Assembly: GCA_026004775.1 (NCBI GenBank)
Contig: BPJU01000013.1
Coordinates: forward strand, 62,001 to 126,000
Direction of reading: 5' to 3'
From: Pirellulaceae bacterium
GTDB taxonomy: Bacteria; Planctomycetota; Planctomycetia; Pirellulales; Pirellulaceae
DNA length: 64,000 nucleotides
Made by a program: the position numbers and the translations under genes
Notes under the pieces: model-generated
What the model was told of the DNA's origin: nothing
The model's input: only the letters and a program-made list of their open reading frames with translations
Databases searched by the model: none
In this document: positions 17,820-27,407 of the stretch, piece by piece
Numbering within the stretch: position 1 is the stretch's first letter
How the letters are laid out: every line of letters starts with the position of its first letter

Positions 17820-20399
17820 ATGGCAGGTGCGACCATAAGGCGATCAGCATGGCTTGGTTGGTGCGCCGTGCTGCTAGGCATGGCCGGCGGCTGCCAATCG
17901 ATCCGTCTGCCGGCGATCGACCCCACCGGGCAGCGGCTCTTCTTGCCACCTCCTGCCTACACCACGCTGGTGCATCCGGAATTGCCGGAGTGTCAATTGC
18001 CCCGACCGGCATTTTCCAGGCCCGAAAGGCCCGGCCCGTGCCCGGAGGGGGCACCTGCTCCCGTCACGGCTTCCGGTGCTGCCCCGTGTACAACCGGTTT
18101 GTGCCCGCAGGCTGACTCGCCCGTGGCGGGCACGGGTCCCAAACCCTTGGAACACCACGGTGGGACGCGTTACGGCCGCCTTGTGCTGCAACCCGGCCGC
18201 GTGGTGGCGCCCACTGGGTCGGAAGTCGTACTCGTGGCAGGGCTGTGCGACCCGGACGGCAACTACGTCGTGGGCCAAATGCTGGAGTGGGTGCTGTCGC
18301 AGGAGAGTGTGGGCCATTTCGTCGATGCCGGCCAAACGGGATGGTCATGGTTGCCGGCCTCTTGGCAAAGGACGCGCAAGTCGAGCAATAACTTTTTGAT
18401 CACACGCACTTCAGCTCGCGCCCAAGTCTATACGCGGGGTACGGCTGCCCCCTCGGACGATTTTCAGGTGCGTCGCGGCCAAGCATGGGTAAGTGTGACC
18501 TCGCCGTCGGAAGGAACCAGCTACGTGACCGTGTGGGCTCCGCAGGCCGAAGGTTGGGATATCCGCCGGCAGACGGCCGTAATCCACTGGGTCGACGCCC
18601 AGTGGCAACTACCTCCGCCAGCGGTCGTCGCCGCCGGACAAGCGCATACGCTGCGCACGCGTGTGACCCGTAGCAGCGGCGCACCGGCTGAAGGCTGGCG
18701 CGTGCGGTACCAGTGGGTGGATGGACCCGCGGTGGGGCTAGGGCAACCCGGCGTCCGCGAAGCCATCGTGCCCGTGGACGCTCAAGGTGATGCATCGATC
18801 AACGTCCTGCCCGAAACGCCACAGCCCGGAATCACGCGCATCCGCATCCAAATCGTTCGTCCGGGACGCCAAACCGGCGAGCCGCCGGAATTGGTATTGG
18901 GCGAGGGCTGGACTTCCATTTCTTGGAGCGCCCCGGGACTGGCTGTTCAGGTGCGTGGTCCGTCGCGAGTCGCCGCCGGAGAAACGATCGAGCTTCAGGT
19001 GCTGGTCTCCAATTCCGGGGACCTCTATGCCCGCAACGTCTTCTTGACTGACCAACTACCTCCCACTTGGGAGCGACTGGATGCCGTCCCGCCTGCGCAA
19101 CCAATGGGAGACGTATGGCAGTGGAACTTGGGCGACATTGCACCAGGCGACACGCGACAGCTCGTCATCCGCTGTCGTGCGCTGCGCGACGGACTGGCCC
19201 GCTACTGTGTGCAAGCGACGGCGGAAGGGGGGGCCGAAAGTCGTGGCTGTGTCGACGTGGACGTTTTCACAGTACGCTTGTCGCTCCGCGTCACCGGCCC
19301 GGACTCGGCCGTCGTCGGCCAGCGCGTCACCTACCAGATCGAAATTGCCAACACGGGAAATACGCCGCTTACCAATGTTACACTCATCGATCAGTTCGAC
19401 GTGGGGCTGCGTCACAGCGAAGGACAGGCCAGCCCTATCGAAAGGCCGGTGGGCACGCTCCAACCGGGAGAAAAGCGTTCGGATTTGGCGGTATCGTTTG
19501 TGGTCGTGCAGCCCGGGCGGTGGTGCCACACGGTGGAGGCGGTGGCGGACGGCGGGCAGCGGGCCCGGGTGGAACGGTGTCTGACCGCCACTTTGGCGGC
19601 CGGCCCGGCGCAGCCGGCCGAAACTCCACGGTTGCAGGTGCGCAAAACCGGTCCGCAACAACTGGAAGTCGGTCAAACCGGCTTGTTCGTCATCGAGATA
19701 CGCAACGCCGGTGCCGCGCCGATCCAGGGCCTTCGTATCAGCGACCGCTATGACCGGGCCCTTCGTCCCGTACAGGCGACCACCGGGGCGGTGGCCAGCG
19801 AAGGCGGTCAGACGATTTCCTGGACGGTCAGCCAGTTGCCGCCGGGAGCTGTGGAGATACGTGAGGTGGAATGTCGAGCTGTCCGCCCGTCGGACTCGGC
19901 TGCCAGCGAAGTGACGGTCACGACCACCGAGGGCCTTCAGGAAAAAGCTCAGATGAGCACGCGCGTCACGGGTGAAGCGCCGCGCGAGTCGGTCGACCTT
20001 GCCCCGCCCATGGGTCCCAACGGTTCGGCCGCAGCGGCATTGCGTGCCAACTTGATCGCGTTGGATAACCCGGTGCGGGCCGGCCAGCCGACGCGGCTGT
20101 TGCTGGAAATACAAAACCTGCGCTCCGAACCGGACCGCCAGGTGATCGTCACGTTTCTGCTGCCGCCAGATGTTCGTGTACAGAGAGTTGCCGGCCCCGG
20201 AGTGACGTCGCGCCTGGCTGGAAACGTGTTGCGGTTCGAGCCGGTGGCTGAGTTGCGGCCGGGCGAAACACTGCGACCACCCTACGAAGTGGAACTGGTT
20301 GCTACGAAACCGGGTAAAATAACCGTTAAGGCCCAGGTCGAAAGCCTCCGCGCCGGCGGGCCACTGGAGGTCGAACGCTCGATCGACGTCAATCCGTAA
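17820..20399 (+). CDS. Large DUF11-repeat lipoprotein
   Basis: An 859-residue protein beginning with a lipoprotein signal (about 25 residues ending in the lipobox-like MAGGC). It should therefore be lipid-anchored outside the cytoplasm. After a proline-rich spacer, several Ig-like beta-sandwich DUF11 repeats can be seen. Each contains a line like ISNTGNTPLTNVTLIDQ and a later LQPGE or APGDT turn, for example near residues 395-460, 500-570, 610-690 and 750-850. Such proteins are common in planctomycete envelopes and probably have a structural or adhesive role. ATG 17820 is chosen because it puts the signal peptide at the start; ATG 17784 is upstream in frame. Confidence 0.85.
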   Translation: MAGATIRRSAWLGWCAVLLGMAGGCQSIRLPAIDPTGQRLFLPPPAYTTLVHPELPECQLPRPAFSRPERPGPCPEGAPAPVTASGAAPCTTGLCPQADSPVAGTGPKPLEHHGGTRYGRLVLQPGRVVAPTGSEVVLVAGLCDPDGNYVVGQMLEWVLSQESVGHFVDAGQTGWSWLPASWQRTRKSSNNFLITRTSARAQVYTRGTAAPSDDFQVRRGQAWVSVTSPSEGTSYVTVWAPQAEGWDIRRQTAVIHWVDAQWQLPPPAVVAAGQAHTLRTRVTRSSGAPAEGWRVRYQWVDGPAVGLGQPGVREAIVPVDAQGDASINVLPETPQPGITRIRIQIVRPGRQTGEPPELVLGEGWTSISWSAPGLAVQVRGPSRVAAGETIELQVLVSNSGDLYARNVFLTDQLPPTWERLDAVPPAQPMGDVWQWNLGDIAPGDTRQLVIRCRALRDGLARYCVQATAEGGAESRGCVDVDVFTVRLSLRVTGPDSAVVGQRVTYQIEIANTGNTPLTNVTLIDQFDVGLRHSEGQASPIERPVGTLQPGEKRSDLAVSFVVVQPGRWCHTVEAVADGGQRARVERCLTATLAAGPAQPAETPRLQVRKTGPQQLEVGQTGLFVIEIRNAGAAPIQGLRISDRYDRALRPVQATTGAVASEGGQTISWTVSQLPPGAVEIREVECRAVRPSDSAASEVTVTTTEGLQEKAQMSTRVTGEAPRESVDLAPPMGPNGSAAAALRANLIALDNPVRAGQPTRLLLEIQNLRSEPDRQVIVTFLLPPDVRVQRVAGPGVTSRLAGNVLRFEPVAELRPGETLRPPYEVELVATKPGKITVKAQVESLRAGGPLEVERSIDVNP

Positions 20400-20443
20400 C
20401 TGTCCGGGCCTGCCACCGGATTCCCGAGCAGGAGCCGCCGTGA

Positions 20444-20824
20444 GTGCCTCGCTTCGTACTGCTTCGCCATGAGTTGCCTGCTGAATCGCAACGCGCCTCA
20501 CACTGGGATCTGATGCTCGAAGCGGGTGGAGTCTTGAAGACCTGGGAGCTTATTGCTCTGTGGGAAGATCAAAAGTCCGTGACCGCGCGCCGACTGCCCG
20601 ATCACCGGCTGGATTACCTGGAATATGAAGGTCCGGTCTCTTCGGGACGCGGCACGGTGCGCGCGGTCGATCGCGGGACGTTTGAAACCCTCGCCCACGA
20701 CCAACACCATTGGCTGGTGCGGCTGGACGGGGGCCGATATAAAGGGACGCTGCTTGTCGCGGTTCTGGACAAGAGCCGTCAATGGTGGTCGGTGCGGTTC
20801 TGCGCGGCTACGGAAACTACGTGA
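20444..20824 (+). CDS. Stand-alone LigD-type 3'-phosphoesterase domain protein
   Basis: A 126-residue protein matching the N-terminal phosphoesterase domain of bacterial NHEJ ligase LigD, without the ligase or polymerase parts. The opening FVLLRHELP and the SHWDLMLE motif supply the His (9 and 20), Asp (22) and Glu (26) residues corresponding to the metal site. These enzymes trim 3' phosphates or ribonucleotides from DNA ends. Free-standing versions are common in planctomycetes. The GTG start has AGGAG nine bases upstream. It converges with the next gene, with a 46-base overlap. Catalytic competence is not shown. Confidence 0.78.
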   Translation: MPRFVLLRHELPAESQRASHWDLMLEAGGVLKTWELIALWEDQKSVTARRLPDHRLDYLEYEGPVSSGRGTVRAVDRGTFETLAHDQHHWLVRLDGGRYKGTLLVAVLDKSRQWWSVRFCAATETT

Positions 20825-21507
20825 GTAGGCTTCGGCTCGGTCCGGCCGGCCAAATAAAGTTCGCCGGACCGCAATTGGATCGATTCCAAATAGACGGTCT
20901 TCCATGCCTCAGAGACGCCCGACCGGGCCAGGGTGGCCACAGCTACCGGGGAGCCCTGGGACTGCCCCCACCGGATCGGAATCTCCAACTCGGCCGCCGC
21001 TTCCCGGATCGCTTCCAGGAAAGGCTCGAATGATAACGGAACCAGTCCCGCTCTCAAACCAGTAAAACGCACCGCCAGTTCATCCGGTTGATCGGTCAGG
21101 AAGGGCTCGAGCGTCACGGTGATTACCGCTTCCCACGTGTCGCTCTGGTACCGGAAAGCCAGGCGGATGCCATCCGGCTCGATGGCGACGCGCGGATCAC
21201 TCACGCCTTCCGGCAATAGTTCCGGAAATTTCTGGGGCAGATCGACGGCCAGCCACGCATTGATCTGTTGATCGGTAATGACAATCGACCAGTGTTGTTC
21301 GCTACGCAACTGGTTGTGTAGGGACAAGAGCTGTTCTTCGAATTCTTCGCCGTGAGGCTGCTGCTGTTCGGGCGGCAGTCGCAAGGCCGCGCGATAAAAT
21401 GGCGGCTCGTGCTCCATGGCTCGGTGCCATGACCAGAGGGCGAGGCGAAAGAAAACCCAACTGCCCAACAGCATCATTCCGCATACAAAAAGGCGCCGCT
21501 TGACCAT
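20779..21507 (-). CDS. Membrane-anchored protein of unknown function
   Basis: A 242-residue protein with a single N-terminal signal anchor (about residues 5-27) and a soluble domain presumably outside the membrane. That domain has a mixed alpha/beta pattern with HWSIVITDQQINAWLAVDLPQKFP and a repeated strand pattern (GIRLAFRY, EAVITVTLEP, ELAVRFTGL). I do not recognise a named family. Proteins of this size and layout recur in planctomycetes. Its 3' end overlaps the LigD-type gene by 46 bases. Confidence 0.75.
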   Translation of the reverse strand: MVKRRLFVCGMMLLGSWVFFRLALWSWHRAMEHEPPFYRAALRLPPEQQQPHGEEFEEQLLSLHNQLRSEQHWSIVITDQQINAWLAVDLPQKFPELLPEGVSDPRVAIEPDGIRLAFRYQSDTWEAVITVTLEPFLTDQPDELAVRFTGLRAGLVPLSFEPFLEAIREAAAELEIPIRWGQSQGSPVAVATLARSGVSEAWKTVYLESIQLRSGELYLAGRTEPKPTHVVSVAAQNRTDHH

Positions 21508-21778
21508 GGTTCGATTCCGCTGCTGGGGAGCGGGGCGTTCGGTTCGATGGATTGCCGGTCAGTACAGCCGGACCGACGGCAGCACAATGGTACGGGGATG
21601 TCCGACACGTGGTCAAGGGAAACTGGGTAAACTTTGTGCCCTTTGGTGAGGGGGCGCGGTTCTTGGCCCGGAGTGCCACCAATGCACGTCGAGTCGTTGC
21701 AGTCCGTGAAGGCGTCACGACCTGCCCTGGCGGCGCACTCTGGGCCGGACTCCTGGTGAAAAAGCTGTACGTGCAGCC

Positions 21779-22327
21779 TCACCAACCGGCAAACCCCCGG
21801 CGCCGCTGCTCGCTGTAGCGTTCTAGAGCATCCACGACGATCGGCAGCGCTGCCTGGGACGATTCGAACTCGTCCACTTCTACCGACTTGCCCTCCAGTT
21901 GCTTGTAGTCCTGAAAGAAACGCCTCAGCAAAGCCAGGCGGTGCGGTGGCAACTGTTCCGCTTCGCGATAATTGCTGTATTCCGGATCATCGGTGGCGAC
22001 AGCCAGGATCTTGTGGTCCCGCTTTCCGGCGTCGATCATCGTCATCAGGCCGATCGCGCGAGCTCGAATCAAGGTCAGCGGGGCAACGGCCTCCTGGCAC
22101 AGAACCAGGACATCGAGCGGATCGTCGTCTTCGGCCAGCGTTTGAGGAATGAAGCCGTAGTTGGCCGGATAATAGACTGCCGAATACAGCACGCGATCCA
22201 TCCGGAGCAAGCCGGTAGTCTTGTCCAGTTCATACTTGACGCTCGATCCGGTGGGAATCTCGATCACGGCGGTGAATTCCAAAGGCAGCCCGTCCCCCGG
22301 AACAACGTCATGCCACGGATGTACCAT
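21779..22327 (-). CDS. ppa: Inorganic pyrophosphatase, soluble family I
   Basis: Hydrolyses pyrophosphate to phosphate and so drives biosynthetic reactions. The 182-residue length is normal for family I. Signature stretches are VIEIPTGSSVKYELDK, YPANYGFIPQTLAEDDDPLDVLVL (with the metal-binding DxDPxD) and KRDHKILAVATDD. Start ATG 22327 has AGGAG eight bases upstream; a longer frame upstream is not conserved-looking. It is divergent from the UDP-glucuronate decarboxylase gene. Confidence 0.95.
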   Translation of the reverse strand: MVHPWHDVVPGDGLPLEFTAVIEIPTGSSVKYELDKTTGLLRMDRVLYSAVYYPANYGFIPQTLAEDDDPLDVLVLCQEAVAPLTLIRARAIGLMTMIDAGKRDHKILAVATDDPEYSNYREAEQLPPHRLALLRRFFQDYKQLEGKSVEVDEFESSQAALPIVVDALERYSEQRRRGFAGW

Positions 22328-22570
22328 CGCTGCGATCTCCTGAATGAACCCGACGAATGGGGAATAGGAAGGCTGCCCGTACGGTCCATCTTTACTGATT
22401 CTAGCATGCAGCCGCCTCGTGCCCTCGGCAAGGCAACCCTTTTGGTCTTCTGTTGGAGCCACCAGAGAATACTACCCGCTGGTATCGGGCAAGCTATGAT
22501 TTTACAACACTCAAGTAGAGTCCCACGGCAATTCCGTCAGCGTGGTTGAGCCGGGAAGGAGCGTTCGCTT

Positions 22571-23548
22571 ATGGCGGCCAAAGTACAGCGGATACTGGTG
22601 ACGGGGGGAGCTGGGTTTCTCGGGTCGCATCTGTGCGAACGGCTGGTGGCCGAAGGTCATGACGTGATCTGTCTGGACAACTTTTTCACCAGTCAGAAAA
22701 GCAATATCGCGCACTTGCTGAAGTTTCCGAACTTTGAGCTTATTCGGCATGACATCACGATTCCCATCTGGTTGGAGGTGGACCAGATTTACAACCTGGC
22801 TTGCCCGGCGGCTCCCGGGCACTACCAGTATAACCCGATCAAAACGATCAAGACCTCGGTGATGGGGGCGATCAACGTACTGGGCATGGCCAAGCGTTGC
22901 CGAGCCAAAGTGTTGCAGGCATCCACCAGTGAAGTGTACGGTGACCCGGAAGTGCATCCTCAGCCGGAAAGTTACCGAGGGGCGGTCAACCCGATCGGGC
23001 CGCGTGCCTGCTATGACGAAGGAAAACGTGCTGCCGAAACGCTCTTCATGGACTACCACCGCATGAACGGGGTGAATATCCGCATCGTGCGGATTTTCAA
23101 CACGTATGGTCCCCGCATGCATCCGTTCGACGGCCGTGTCGTTTCGAATTTCATCCGCCAGGCGCTTTCCGGAGAGGACATTACTATCTATGGGGACGGT
23201 TCGCAGACACGTTCCTTCTGTTACTGTGACGATCTTATCGAAGGTATGGTTCGCATGATGAACGGGCCGGACGATTTCCCAGGCCCGGTGAACCTGGGGA
23301 ATCCCGATGAATTTACCATCCGGGAGCTGGCCGAATTGGTCATCGAGCTGACCGGCTCGCGCTCCAAAATCCGGTATGCACCTCGACCGGAGGACGATCC
23401 GGTTCGCCGCCGTCCGGATATTTCTCTTGCCCAGCAACGCCTGAATTGGAAGCCGGCCGTTCCGTTACGCGAAGGTCTGAGGCGGACCATCGAATGGTTT
23501 CGGTCGATCAACCTGGCCGACTATCGCCCACCGACGCCCAACTATTAG
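22571..23548 (+). CDS. UDP-glucuronate decarboxylase (UDP-xylose synthase)
   Basis: A 325-residue extended short-chain dehydrogenase. It contains the NAD-binding GGAGFLGSH and the catalytic pair Tyr148/Lys152 in [11 protein letters not shown]. The [20 protein letters not shown] segment is characteristic of UDP-glucuronic acid decarboxylases, which make UDP-xylose for surface polysaccharide. The start ATG follows GGAAGGAG closely. Its last 41 bases overlap the convergent VanZ-like gene. Confidence 0.93.
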   Translation: MAAKVQRILVTGGAGFLGSHLCERLVAEGHDVICLDNFFTSQKSNIAHLLKFPNFELIRHDITIPIWLEVDQIYNLACPAAPGHYQYNPIKTIKTSVMGAINVLGMAKRCRAKVLQASTSEVYGDPEVHPQPESYRGAVNPIGPRACYDEGKRAAETLFMDYHRMNGVNIRIVRIFNTYGPRMHPFDGRVVSNFIRQALSGEDITIYGDGSQTRSFCYCDDLIEGMVRMMNGPDDFPGPVNLGNPDEFTIRELAELVIELTGSRSKIRYAPRPEDDPVRRRPDISLAQQRLNWKPAVPLREGLRRTIEWFRSINLADYRPPTPNY

Positions 23549-24110
23549 CGGGCTGGATGGGAACGGCGTTGTTGGGAACGTGCGGCTGGTGCTCCTCATC
23601 AGGCGAGGCGTTTTCGGCACGTTGTGACTGATGTTGTGCCGGCGGAGATTTTTGGCCGGAAGCACACCGACGGCTGCGCCGGTTGCGGCGGCTGAAACAG
23701 ATTACCAACCCGATCGTAATTCCAACGGAATCTGCCAGCCAGTCGCGCACTTCCGGGATGCGGTAGGGGCACCAGTACTGAGTCAGTTCATCGAGGGCTG
23801 CATAAGCCGCAAGTACCATCCATGAAAGGAACAGATGTTTCCAGGACGGTTTTCGCTGCCAGAATGTCCAGCACCACAGCACCGCCAGCAGCAGGAAGCC
23901 GGTCGTGTGGACCAGCTTATCGAGGTGAGGCACGGGGGGTTCGCTGCTGGAAATCCTGCCTGGCCAGTGGGTAGCAACGGCCATGAGGATCCAGTAACTT
24001 GCCAGGATCAACACCGAGCAACGCATACGCCGCAACATTTGTTGGAGTTCTTCGGGAGTCAGTTCCCGATGGGGCACCAGGTAACGCGAAACATGGACAA
24101 ACAAACTCAT
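23508..24110 (-). CDS. VanZ-like membrane protein
   Basis: A 200-residue protein with three to four hydrophobic helices and the VanZ-family pattern: [16 protein letters not shown], then a short loop and [12 protein letters not shown], then [13 protein letters not shown]. The His, Glu and Asp positions are those conserved in the family. A polar, low-complexity C-terminal tail of about 60 residues is additional. VanZ-like proteins are widespread and mostly uncharacterised. The gene runs convergently into the UDP-glucuronate decarboxylase gene. Confidence 0.8.
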   Translation of the reverse strand: MSLFVHVSRYLVPHRELTPEELQQMLRRMRCSVLILASYWILMAVATHWPGRISSSEPPVPHLDKLVHTTGFLLLAVLWCWTFWQRKPSWKHLFLSWMVLAAYAALDELTQYWCPYRIPEVRDWLADSVGITIGLVICFSRRNRRSRRCASGQKSPPAQHQSQRAENASPDEEHQPHVPNNAVPIQPANSWASVGDSRPG

Positions 24111-24219
24111 CGGGTTGTGTATTCACTTCAGCCGGTTATTACAATAGCCGTTGTGTCCGCTACCAAACCGTGCCAACGAGGCGGTTTGCAAGGGGGGGCG
24201 ATTGTAGGGAGTCTAAGGC

Positions 24220-25080
24220 ATGAAATCTACACCAATTTTGGTCGGCAGCCGGGGGCGGCATACGGTGCGATGGCATCTGCTGTGGGGACTTGTGGGGGTT
24301 GTGCTGATATGGGCGGTACCGGTTGAGGCTTACGCAGGGCGAGCCCGCAGCGGATGGTTGCGCCGCTTGTTGGCTCCTCGCTGTAACCAGCCCGTGCCGG
24401 CTGCGGCGGCGTCGCCGGCTGCCGGGGAGCCTGCGACTGAGTCTCCGGCGGCGCCTGCCGACTCAGAACCCTCGCCCAGCGACCAGCCGGCCCGGCCGCA
24501 GAGTACCTGGCGCGAGTTGTTCGACGGCAAGTCGCTGGCCGACTGGAAACCGACTCCGTTCGGCGGTGAAGGCGAGGTACGCGTCGAAGACGGTATGATG
24601 ATCATCGAAATGGGAGAAACGCTCACGGGCGTCAACTATACAGGGCCTATCCCGCGGACGAACTACGAAGTGGAAATCGAAGCCATGCGCCGCAAGGGTA
24701 TCGACTTCTTCTGCGGCTTTACGTTTCCGGTGGGCGACTCGTATTGTAGCTTCATCGTAGGTGGTTGGGCTGGTGGCGTGGTGGGCCTGTCGTGTATCGA
24801 CGGCCGCGATGCATCGGAAAACGAAACCACACGTTACATGACTTTCGACGACAACCGATGGTACCGTATCCGCGTGCGGGTGACCCCCGAGTTGATTGCA
24901 GCGTGGATCGATGACCAGAACGTGGTCTATCAAGACATCCGCGGTCGAAAGATTTCCACGCGTGTCGAGGTGGATGCGTCGCAGCCGTTCGGGTTGGCTA
25001 CGTGGCAGACCGAGGCGGCGATACGGCGAATCCGCCTTCGGCTTCTTACTCCCGACGAAGCCAAGTCGGCGACGCCCTAA
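24220..25080 (+). CDS. Secreted DUF1080 (3-keto-disaccharide hydrolase family) protein
   Basis: A 286-residue exported protein. A signal sequence covers about the first 40 residues. A Pro/Ala/Ser-rich linker follows (about 50-95), then the DUF1080 concanavalin-like domain. The domain opens with [16 protein letters not shown] and contains [11 protein letters not shown] and the closing [14 protein letters not shown]1080 proteins act on sugars outside the cytoplasm in planctomycetes and Bacteroidetes; the substrate here is unknown. Start ATG 24220. tadA follows 56 bases later. Confidence 0.87.
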   Translation: MKSTPILVGSRGRHTVRWHLLWGLVGVVLIWAVPVEAYAGRARSGWLRRLLAPRCNQPVPAAAASPAAGEPATESPAAPADSEPSPSDQPARPQSTWRELFDGKSLADWKPTPFGGEGEVRVEDGMMIIEMGETLTGVNYTGPIPRTNYEVEIEAMRRKGIDFFCGFTFPVGDSYCSFIVGGWAGGVVGLSCIDGRDASENETTRYMTFDDNRWYRIRVRVTPELIAAWIDDQNVVYQDIRGRKISTRVEVDASQPFGLATWQTEAAIRRIRLRLLTPDEAKSATP

Positions 25081-25136
25081 AAAACCGGTGCCGGGTTGAA
25101 GACCCCGTATTAGAGATACGTTTGGGAGCCAATGGT

Positions 25137-25637
25137 GTGGACTTTGCCCTGGATAGCTTGCACGGCGGCGAGCCGGAAAGTCATGAGACGTACATGCGGA
25201 TGGCGATTCGCCAGGCACGCCAAGCCGAGCAGCAGGAGGAAGTACCGGTCGGCGCGGTGATCGTCCATCGTGGCCGCGTGGTGGGGGCGGCGCACAATCA
25301 GCGGGAATTGCTGCGGGATCCGACGGCCCATGCCGAAATGCTGGCGATCACTCAAGCTGCCGAAGCTCTCGGCTCCTGGAGGCTCGACGACTGCACGTTG
25401 TACGTCACTCTGGAACCGTGCCCGATGTGTGCCGGGGCAATCGTGCAAGCGCGGATCCCGCTGGTGGTCTACGGAGCGGACGATCCGAAAGCCGGTGCCG
25501 TGCGTTCTTTGTATAAATTACTCGACGACCCGCGGCTCAACCACCGCTGCCAAATCGTGGCCGGGGTATTAGCCGGGGAGTGTGGTGAACTATTAACGGC
25601 GTTTTTCCGCCGCCAGCGGTCTCAAGGGAAAAAATAA
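25137..25637 (+). CDS. tadA: tRNA-specific adenosine deaminase
   Basis: Deaminates the wobble adenosine of tRNA-Arg to inosine. The zinc/catalytic motif HAE is at residues 65-67 and PCPMC at 94-98 gives the two zinc cysteines (95 and 98). [17 protein letters not shown] is also characteristic. No ATG fits the expected N-terminus. GTG 25137 is chosen because GGGAG lies eight bases upstream, giving 166 residues. It follows the DUF1080 gene closely, but the two roles are unrelated. Confidence 0.9.
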   Translation: MDFALDSLHGGEPESHETYMRMAIRQARQAEQQEEVPVGAVIVHRGRVVGAAHNQRELLRDPTAHAEMLAITQAAEALGSWRLDDCTLYVTLEPCPMCAGAIVQARIPLVVYGADDPKAGAVRSLYKLLDDPRLNHRCQIVAGVLAGECGELLTAFFRRQRSQGKK

Positions 25638-25823
25638 CTCGGTTCGGCAATCTGCCTGCGCCTCGGTTACTCGTGGGGCGTCTGGCCGGCACCGCCGGTG
25701 AGAAGACTGAGGCGATGGCTGTCGGTTGTTCGTTGGAAATCCCGCAACGTCCCTGGACGTGCAACGGACGAGCCAGTGGCGGTTGGGCTGCTGCTATGTG
25801 ATGGGCAGCTCAACGCGTCAAAG

Positions 25824-25858
25824 CAAATAAAATGCGGCGTGTCTTGCAACACGCCGCA
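25824..25858 (-). terminator. Rho-independent terminator of the DUF1559 gene
   Basis: A perfect 10-bp stem (TGCGGCGTGT / ACACGCCGCA, 25833-25842 and 25849-25858) with a six-base loop is followed on the minus strand by TTTTATTTG. It lies about 60 bases beyond the stop of the minus-strand pilin-like gene. Confidence 0.85.
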
Positions 25859-25921
25859 CATCCGGGCCGACAGCACGACAATCACAGCACGAGGTACTGG
25901 CGAATACCACACGGGCTGCGA

Positions 25922-26980
25922 TTACAGTTCATAGTCACGGGCTTGCAACACATAGTTCCGCGCCGGAGCGTCACTGCGGGTGCCGTAACCGGTCATCAAT
26001 GCCTGATAGACATGATAGTCGATCCGCTCCGAGAGACTTGTGGTTCGCCCATCGGCGAAGACTACGTTGACGATCCCGGAGTGGAAGCTGGAGGGGCGCG
26101 CCATGGAGGGTGTGAGCGTCGTCATAGCCTGGTTATTGTCCAAGCTGTTGAACGGCTTGATACTGTTGATCTTGGCCTCGGCATACGCCGGATTGTCGGT
26201 CAAGTAGAAAAGCGGCGGTCCGGCCGGATTCGTCACCGGGGCACTCGTGGCACTGTCCAGCGTATACAGCCAGACGAATCCGACTCCGATGCGCACCAAG
26301 AGATGTCGGTTCGCGACCCCTCCGTTGGCCAGAAACGTGACGTAATCCCAGTCGGTGGCGAGCAAGTTTTCCGCGTACAAGAGCGTGTTGGAGGTGCCAT
26401 CGCGAAGGTCGCCGGCACGCACCGCTTGATTCGGTGCCAGGATGCGATCAATAAACACCCCGTTTTGGGCTCGCAAGCTGCTGATCCACGCCGCCAGGAC
26501 CGTATTGTCATTGTATGGGGACGGAAACGACCAACTGGCTCCGTTGCTGGAAAAATCCCCAATCCAGAATCCGGCATTGCACTGATACGTGCACTGGGCT
26601 CGGCTGGTAATCGGGGAGCCGGACGAGGGACAGAGCAGAAACTGCAAGTATGGATTGAGTGCCGTGCCGTTCGGATCGATCCACGTGTCATACACAGCCT
26701 GTTGGTCGAGCTCCGGTAAAATCTCTACGACCCAACTCGCTTCAATTCCGCCGGTACCCCGCTGAATGACGTTCCGGTAACCCGGATAGCGGCGCCGAGC
26801 GGTTTCGAAATTGAGTGTCGCCGTCCCGATTTGTTTCAGATTGTTCAGACACGTCGTCCGCCGCGCTGCTTCTCGGGCTGCTTGCACAGCCGGCAACAGC
26901 AGTGCCACCAACGTCCCAATGATGGAGATCACGACCAGCAACTCAACCAGGGTAAACCCCCGCTTCCCACTACGATTCAT
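25922..26980 (-). CDS. DUF1559 protein with type IV pilin-like N-terminus
   Basis: A 352-residue member of the family expanded to dozens of copies in planctomycetes. The N-terminus has the prepilin cleavage motif KRG-FTLVELLVVISIIG and a hydrophobic helix ending in LLLPAVQAAREAARR. The C-terminal H-x9-DG motif is in HSGIVNVVFADGRTTSLS. The protein is thought to be processed by prepilin peptidase and located at the membrane or surface; its role is unknown. ATG 26980 has AGGAG eight bases upstream. Its own terminator indicates a single-gene unit. Confidence 0.92.
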   Translation of the reverse strand: MNRSGKRGFTLVELLVVISIIGTLVALLLPAVQAAREAARRTTCLNNLKQIGTATLNFETARRRYPGYRNVIQRGTGGIEASWVVEILPELDQQAVYDTWIDPNGTALNPYLQFLLCPSSGSPITSRAQCTYQCNAGFWIGDFSSNGASWSFPSPYNDNTVLAAWISSLRAQNGVFIDRILAPNQAVRAGDLRDGTSNTLLYAENLLATDWDYVTFLANGGVANRHLLVRIGVGFVWLYTLDSATSAPVTNPAGPPLFYLTDNPAYAEAKINSIKPFNSLDNNQAMTTLTPSMARPSSFHSGIVNVVFADGRTTSLSERIDYHVYQALMTGYGTRSDAPARNYVLQARDYEL

Positions 26981-27407
26981 TTCTGGACTCCTGTAAACCT
27001 GGCAGTCTTCTTCGTGATCCCACCGCCGCACCGGCTTTGCCCAACCAGATATCGCAAACTAGCTTCCGGCACAATGCCTTGGCCGGCGATCGTGCAGCCG
27101 AGCGGAAACAAGGTACACACCAACCCCACGATCTATTATCTTCGCATAAGCAAATCTTGTCCAGTAGCCGGGTCACCGGATCGCAAGTGAGGTGCCGGGC
27201 GACGGCACCCCGTGTTTGTCAAGCGGGCTGGCCGTGCGTTGAGAATTGCCCATTGAGAATTGCTCATAAAGATGAACCAGCGGGGCAAATTACACTCCCG
27301 TTCGGTGCGAACTCTTGCGGGGCGATATACTCTATAGCAGAAGGGGCCGGGGGCTCAATTGACCTGAGCGAGTCCCAAAAGCCGTTTTTGGGGTTTGAGG
27401 GGTTGGT
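26981..27407. other. Divergent intergenic region with small repeats
   Basis: About 430 bases between the divergent DUF1559 and dehydratase genes. A 7-bp hairpin (GGTGCCG / CGGCACC, 27191-27209) and a tandem 14-base repeat (27239-27266) are the only structures I see. No gene is evident. Confidence 0.4.
27239..27266. repeat. Tandem 14-base direct repeat
   Basis: TTGAGAATTGCCCA and TTGAGAATTGCTCA lie head to tail with one mismatch, about 140 bases upstream of the dehydratase start. They could be a regulator-binding site or chance slippage. Confidence 0.45.

Noticed and set aside
17387-17926. Minus-strand frame across the intergenic region before the DUF11 gene
   Set aside because: It overlaps the signal peptide region of the lipoprotein and the start of the partner gene, has no ribosome-binding site and no domain-like pattern.
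19056-20501. 481-codon minus-strand frame inside the DUF11 gene
   Set aside because: Antisense to regular DUF11 repeats, with no start signal or recognisable motif.
21505-21522. GGTTCGATTCC resembling a tRNA T-loop
   Set aside because: The flanking bases do not form a T-stem and no acceptor, D or anticodon arms can be drawn; it sits at the start of a protein gene.
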